Assembly: GCA_031278315.1 (NCBI GenBank)
Contig: JAITKS010000220.1
Location: 1-16,199, forward strand
Source: Planctomycetaceae bacterium
GTDB taxonomy: Bacteria; Planctomycetota; Planctomycetia; Pirellulales; Thermoguttaceae
Direction: 5' to 3'
DNA: 16,199 nucleotides
A model generated the notes under the pieces. That model had not been told where the DNA came from and did not search any database. It was given only the letters and a program-made list of their open reading frames with translations. Both the position numbers and the translations under genes were made by a program. Of this stretch, positions 12,674-16,199 are shown piece after piece (position 1 is the first letter of the stretch; each line of letters starts with the position of its first letter).

Positions 12674-15385
12674 TCAGCATATTTCACTTGGCGGAATCCA
12701 TTTAGCAAGTGTTTTGTATAGTTGATCAGGATCAATTGGTTTTGTGAGATGATCATTCATTCCAGCTTCTAAACTCAATTCCCGATCTCCCATCATGGCA
12801 TGAGCTGTTAGCGCGATAATAGGCAGCTTGCTGTATTTACTGTCTTGACGTATTAACTTCACCGCAGCGATACCGTCCATTTCCGGCATTTGAATATCCA
12901 TAAATACAATATCATATTCGGATCGATTTACCATTTCTACAGCTGCTTGACCATTTTCTGCAATTTCTACATTACATCCTCTTGTTCGTAGTAGTTCGCT
13001 TAAAACTAATTGATTAATTCTGTTATCTTCGGCGATTAAAACTTTCACACCCGGTCTCATTGAATCGACGAATGTATTTGCGTCTATTTGTAATATTTGT
13101 TTTGGAGGTTGAAATTTTAACGTCTGATTAAATCCTCCCGATATTCCTGCGTCGGGTAAAATTGTTGACGATGTCATTTCCGACGAATCGGGGATGTCAA
13201 ATTGTGCGGTGAAAAAGAAATTACTTCCGCAATTCGGCTTGCTTTCACACCATATTTCACCGTTCATCATTCGCACGATATTTTTGCAAATCACAAGACC
13301 TAAACCTGTACCTCCAAACTTACGCGTTGTTGAAGTATCCGCTTGCGTGAAAGAATGAAATAATGAGCCAAGTTGCGATTCCTTTATTCCGATTCCTGTA
13401 TCTCTTACTGAAAATAAAAAAGTAATTGTTTCCTTGCCGCGATTCTTTTGCCAAACATTCAAAACTACTTCACCTGTTTTTGTAAATTTGATTGCATTTG
13501 TCAACAAATTTACTAATACTTGCTGCAAACGTACTGCATCACCTAACAATCTATCTTGTAAATTTAATTCGCAATGTAATTCTAACTTTAGTGCTTTGCG
13601 TTTTGCTAATATCCCTACGATTGGTTCGAGACCGTCGATAACACCTTTAAGCGAAAACAATCGCCGTTCCATTACCATTTTGCCTGCTTCTATTTTTGAA
13701 AAGTCTAGTATGTCGTTGATTATTCGTAACAATAAAGTTGCCGATTGTTCGGCGTTCTCAAGAAATTCACGTTGTTTCAAATTCAAACTAGTCTGTAATG
13801 TCAGATATATCATTCCTAGAATTGCATTCATCGGCGTTCTTATTTCGTGTGACATGTTTGCTAGAAACTCGCTTTTGGCTATCGCAGCTACTTCGGCGTC
13901 GCTTTTTGCTTTAGTCAACTCTGTAATCGAATGATTCAACTCGATTGCGTAAAGTTTCGATGCGAACTCCGAATTTTGAAGTTTTGCAATAAGCCACACA
14001 CAACCAAAGAATCCAAACAAAACAACAAAGAAAAAACAATAAGGCCAAAATTTCGTTTTCATTAAAGTAACAAACCAAACTTTACCTGAAAATTTCGCAC
14101 AAACTATTCCGTCTATTTGACCGTCCGCTTTGTAAATAGGCTCGTATGCTGTTATCCAACCGCCGCAAGTGTCATAAGTTACATTGTTATCAACAGCACC
14201 TGTTTTTCGGCTGAATACTTTTTTCATTGTCTTTGTACAATCAAATAATTCTCCAATCGGTGCCGGCTCTTCGAGTTTATCAACAATTCCATTATTGTTA
14301 AAATCTGACCATGGATAAACCACATAATAAGCTTTATCTATAGATTCAAAACGCATCGTATAAACAGATGCGATATTTATTCCGCTTGTTGCTGCACACA
14401 AAAGTAATTTGTCAATTTTGCGATAAACCGGATTATCTTCCGGCGTTCCTGTCTCTGCTCGAACTCTGATCTGAATCATAACATCGGCTGTATCTACCAC
14501 GCAAAAACATTGACTGCCTGAATAAATTATTGACCATTTATCATCCTTGAAAATACCGCTGTTATCTGCATACCGCCATTCTACACGGTACGCCGCAGCA
14601 TTATAAACCGGATTCCATTGACAAAATATTTGTTTATTACAAACACCAAACAGATGCGTAATTTGATCTCTTGCTACTTTACGCCAACGATTGAATTTGT
14701 TGACAAGAACACTATCAGCAGATTGAGGTTTATCGTAACGAAAAATAATAATTTCCTGAGGAGTAGAAAGTTTACTAATCAACAAATTATCAGATTCAGA
14801 TTCTTTTTGTACTTTTTCATTTTGTATATTTTCATTTTGGACACTTTCATTTTGTACACTTTCATTTTGTATAACTTTAATATTTTGTGAGTCTGCCGCA
14901 TTGAAATCTTTGGATTCATCAGAATTGTCTTTGTCTTGTTGTTGATGTTGTTGATGTTGATTATGATGTTGCTGTTGAGATCGAAGTTCAGGTTGCGGAC
15001 TCGAAGCGGTTATTTTTTGTAACGTTAATTTTGGGACTCGGTCTAAATCGACAGGTGAAGCCGGTTCAGACCAATCTGAAAAATCGTTGACATTTCCGCA
15101 AGTAATTTTTGCATGTTCAGATTCAGAAACAATTAGAGAATACGATTTCACAATGTTCGATACATAATCCAGCATTTGATTTCGTTGTAATTGGATTATT
15201 GCAAATATTCCGAGTAAACCTGTACTAATTATAAAAATCAACACGCACCACGATAAAATCACGAAGTAGAAACTTTGACGTAATCTTTTTAGGTAGAATC
15301 CCATACCTATCATTACCAGAATTGGTAATAACACGGTAAAAAATAAATCACAGAAACCAAAGTAATTAAAATCTGCAATTTGCAT
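12674..15385 (-). CDS. Hybrid sensor histidine kinase / response regulator
   Basis: A 903-residue membrane sensor. Two membrane helices (about 11-32 and 39-65) and a third (about 446-468) enclose a long extracytoplasmic region. That region holds a Gln/His stretch (137-150), QNE-type repeats (173-196), an FN3-like segment (WNPVYNAAAYRVEW to IQIRVRAE, 257-310), an EF-hand-like loop D361-F-N-N-N-G-I-V-D369-K-L-E372, and a Cache-like end (GGWITAYEPIYKADGQIDGIV). Cytoplasmic parts: coiled coil about 475-505, HisKA with His513 in SHEIRTP, HATPase with Asn630, DTGIGI (Asp662) and GGTGLGL (691-697), then a receiver domain 779-897 with phospho-acceptor Asp830 (FMDIQMPEMDG) and Lys882. No Hpt domain, so a separate phosphotransfer partner is expected. 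All catalytic residues are present. It stands alone; its signal (possibly Ca2+) is inference. Confidence 0.93.
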   Translation of the reverse strand: MQIADFNYFGFCDLFFTVLLPILVMIGMGFYLKRLRQSFYFVILSWCVLIFIISTGLLGIFAIIQLQRNQMLDYVSNIVKSYSLIVSESEHAKITCGNVNDFSDWSEPASPVDLDRVPKLTLQKITASSPQPELRSQQQHHNQHQQHQQQDKDNSDESKDFNAADSQNIKVIQNESVQNESVQNENIQNEKVQKESESDNLLISKLSTPQEIIIFRYDKPQSADSVLVNKFNRWRKVARDQITHLFGVCNKQIFCQWNPVYNAAAYRVEWRYADNSGIFKDDKWSIIYSGSQCFCVVDTADVMIQIRVRAETGTPEDNPVYRKIDKLLLCAATSGINIASVYTMRFESIDKAYYVVYPWSDFNNNGIVDKLEEPAPIGELFDCTKTMKKVFSRKTGAVDNNVTYDTCGGWITAYEPIYKADGQIDGIVCAKFSGKVWFVTLMKTKFWPYCFFFVVLFGFFGCVWLIAKLQNSEFASKLYAIELNHSITELTKAKSDAEVAAIAKSEFLANMSHEIRTPMNAILGMIYLTLQTSLNLKQREFLENAEQSATLLLRIINDILDFSKIEAGKMVMERRLFSLKGVIDGLEPIVGILAKRKALKLELHCELNLQDRLLGDAVRLQQVLVNLLTNAIKFTKTGEVVLNVWQKNRGKETITFLFSVRDTGIGIKESQLGSLFHSFTQADTSTTRKFGGTGLGLVICKNIVRMMNGEIWCESKPNCGSNFFFTAQFDIPDSSEMTSSTILPDAGISGGFNQTLKFQPPKQILQIDANTFVDSMRPGVKVLIAEDNRINQLVLSELLRTRGCNVEIAENGQAAVEMVNRSEYDIVFMDIQMPEMDGIAAVKLIRQDSKYSKLPIIALTAHAMMGDRELSLEAGMNDHLTKPIDPDQLYKTLAKWIPPSEIC

Positions 15386-15399
15386 TTGTATTTTTTTAT

Positions 15400-15429
15400 T
15401 TTATAAACGTGTAGTAACGTTGTTGTCAG
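15400..15429 (-). promoter_or_regulatory. Possible promoter of the hybrid kinase gene
   Basis: On the minus strand CTGACA (15429-15424) and TATAAA (15405-15400) are separated by 18 bases, close to a sigma-70 type -35/-10 pair. The start codon at 15385 would be only about 8-10 bases after the predicted transcript start, and no ribosome site is seen, so a nearly leaderless mRNA would be implied. AT-rich DNA gives such matches by chance. Confidence 0.3.
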
Positions 15430-15466
15430 AACGATATTTTTTTGTGATTTATTTGATTTTATTACA

Positions 15467-15575
15467 TTAAACTGTCTGCACTTTAAATTTCGGTTCGATC
15501 CTGCCTGCTTACTCATTGATTGGAAAGCAGACTTTTAATTGTATAGCTTTTGAATCGCCAAAATTCATTGTACGA
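15467..15575. repeat. Dispersed repeat family B, copy 2
   Basis: It matches 7353-7450 block by block (TTAAACTG; CTTTAAATTTC; GCTTAC; GGAAAGCAGACTTTTA at 15522-15537; CGCCAAAATTCATTGTACGA at 15556-15575). It is upstream of the kinase gene, whereas copy 1 is downstream of the pseudopilin gene, so it is not tied to one gene context. Confidence 0.65.
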
Positions 15576-15666
15576 GTTATATACTTTTTCATAGTATAGA
15601 ATCAGCCCTAATACACTTACTACTTTTCTGAATTTTATTACTTATTAACTATCATTTATCATTTGT

Positions 15667-15804
15667 GAATTTCTAAAAATCTCACATAAAAATTTATTGT
15701 TAGAAAGAACGCCATCGTCTCGACCGCAGATTTAGGCGTTTTTTGTATAAAAATTTTGCATACGAGACGCCAACGTTCTTCCAAAAATTAGTTTTTAGAA
15801 ATTC
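15667..15804. repeat. Foldback element, copy 2 (family A)
   Basis: This copy has perfect 13-bp terminal inverted repeats: GAATTTCTAAAAA (15667-15679) and TTTTTAGAAATTC (15792-15804). AAGAACG (15705-15711) pairs with CGTTCTT (15774-15780), and CGTCTC (15716-15721) with GAGACG (15764-15769). The inner stem GGCGT/ACGCC (15735-15739 and 15767-15771) encloses GTAT/ATAC (15745-15748 and 15760-15763). The CGTCTC stem and the GGCGT stem overlap and cannot both form. It aligns with 4197-4330 in the same orientation. Confidence 0.85.
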
Positions 15805-16128
15805 CTTATAATCTATCCTATTATCTATTATTTATTATTTAATAACTGTATTCCCCCCAAAAAATTAATGAAAAATATCCTTATTTTCAAAGTTTTTTTA
15901 ATGTATTTGAATTAAATGCTATTCTGCACACCCGTCAAAGATACACAAAATTATCTAAAAATATGAAAAAAAGAAATTAGGTTTAAATTTTTTGGAAAGT
16001 ACAGATGTAAGCTAATTTGTGATGTGCAACAAAACAAATAATATTTCATCAGAATTTTTAATTCAAAATTCATGAATTATCTGCTGCTCACAAGACGTTT
16101 TTTTCGTTTAATATCAACAAGAATCTTG
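15805..16128. other. AT-rich intergenic stretch without recognisable gene
   Basis: No gene-like frame on either strand. It holds a run of six C (15855-15860 region) next to an A run. A small palindrome, ACAAGA-a-TCTTGT (16117-16129), reaches the stop codon of the partial Rpn-like gene and might end its transcript. Confidence 0.45.
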
Positions 16129-16199
16129 TCAATTAAACGCTGTCTCAAATTCACCAAGCGATACACAATTAAATGCAAAATCTAAAAGCTCATCAAGTT
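16129..16199 (-). CDS. C-terminal end of a second Rpn-like protein (rest outside window)
   Basis: Read on the minus strand from the right edge, the last 22 codons before TGA (16129-16131) give LDELLDFAFNCVSLGEFETAFN. This matches the last 22 residues of the 9274-10365 product (LDELIDFAVTCVSLGEFATAFN) at 18 of 22 positions, with the stop at the same place. It is therefore the tail of a paralogue lying mostly to the right of the window. The catalytic part is not visible. Confidence 0.8.
   Translation of the reverse strand, partial: LDELLDFAFNCVSLGEFETAFN

Noticed and set aside
13434..13934. 166-residue + strand frame
   Set aside because: Lies opposite the conserved HisKA/HATPase part of the hybrid kinase and has no recognisable domain; an antisense shadow.
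15313..15516. 67-residue minus strand frame overlapping the kinase start
   Set aside because: Overlaps the kinase N-terminus in another frame, runs through repeat family B and has no recognisable features.

Overview
This 16.2 kb window looks like the chromosome of an AT-rich planctomycete. The strongest clade marker is a DUF1559 pseudopilin (type IV pilin-like N-terminus plus a C-terminal H-X9-DG motif). It has the usual companion of that family, a small carboxypeptidase-regulatory-like lipoprotein. A BatA/vWA membrane protein, a DUF3299-like protein with an FtsX permease, a HEAT-repeat protein and a large hybrid sensor kinase fit the same clade. Low GC, Asn/Lys-rich linkers and many short dispersed repeats suggest one of the low-GC, possibly host-associated planctomycete lineages; that last point is inference. 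I recognised no tRNA, rRNA, CRISPR array or transposase of a classical IS.

Layout. (1) 3-959, the only + strand gene, is the 3' part of a reductase-like protein: two [4Fe-4S] ferredoxin motifs run in frame into a DUF4007 domain. This architecture is linked to PAPS-reductase proteins of phosphorothioation/BREX-type defence loci, so a defence island may lie to the left of the window. It ends in a cluster of inverted repeats. (2) 1218-4131, minus: Nudix hydrolase then BatA-like protein, 4 bp apart. (3) 4348-6675, minus: FtsX/MacB-type permease with a His/Asp-rich extracytoplasmic loop, then a DUF3299-like membrane protein, reminiscent of zinc-regulated ABC systems; no ATPase gene is present. (4) 6817-8763, minus: DUF1559 pseudopilin and lipoprotein. 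The pseudopilin reading frame is broken inside a run of 12 G, one base away from being open. (5) 9274-10365, minus: Rpn-like PD-(D/E)XK nuclease flanked by direct repeats. The tail of a second copy runs off the right edge at 16129-16199. (6) 10473-12274, minus: a 53-residue membrane protein and a HEAT-repeat protein, preceded by nine tandem 11-bp repeats. (7) 12674-15385, minus: hybrid histidine kinase-response regulator with an unusual extracytoplasmic region.

The intergenic DNA is unusually rich in foldback and dispersed repeats. A 134-138 bp foldback element occurs twice (4197-4330 and 15667-15804) and its inner stem shows a compensatory base-pair change. A second repeat family appears near 5230-5330, 7353-7450 and 15467-15575. 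The best candidates for new biology are the poly-G switch in the pseudopilin gene, the foldback element family, and the repeat-flanked Rpn-like genes.
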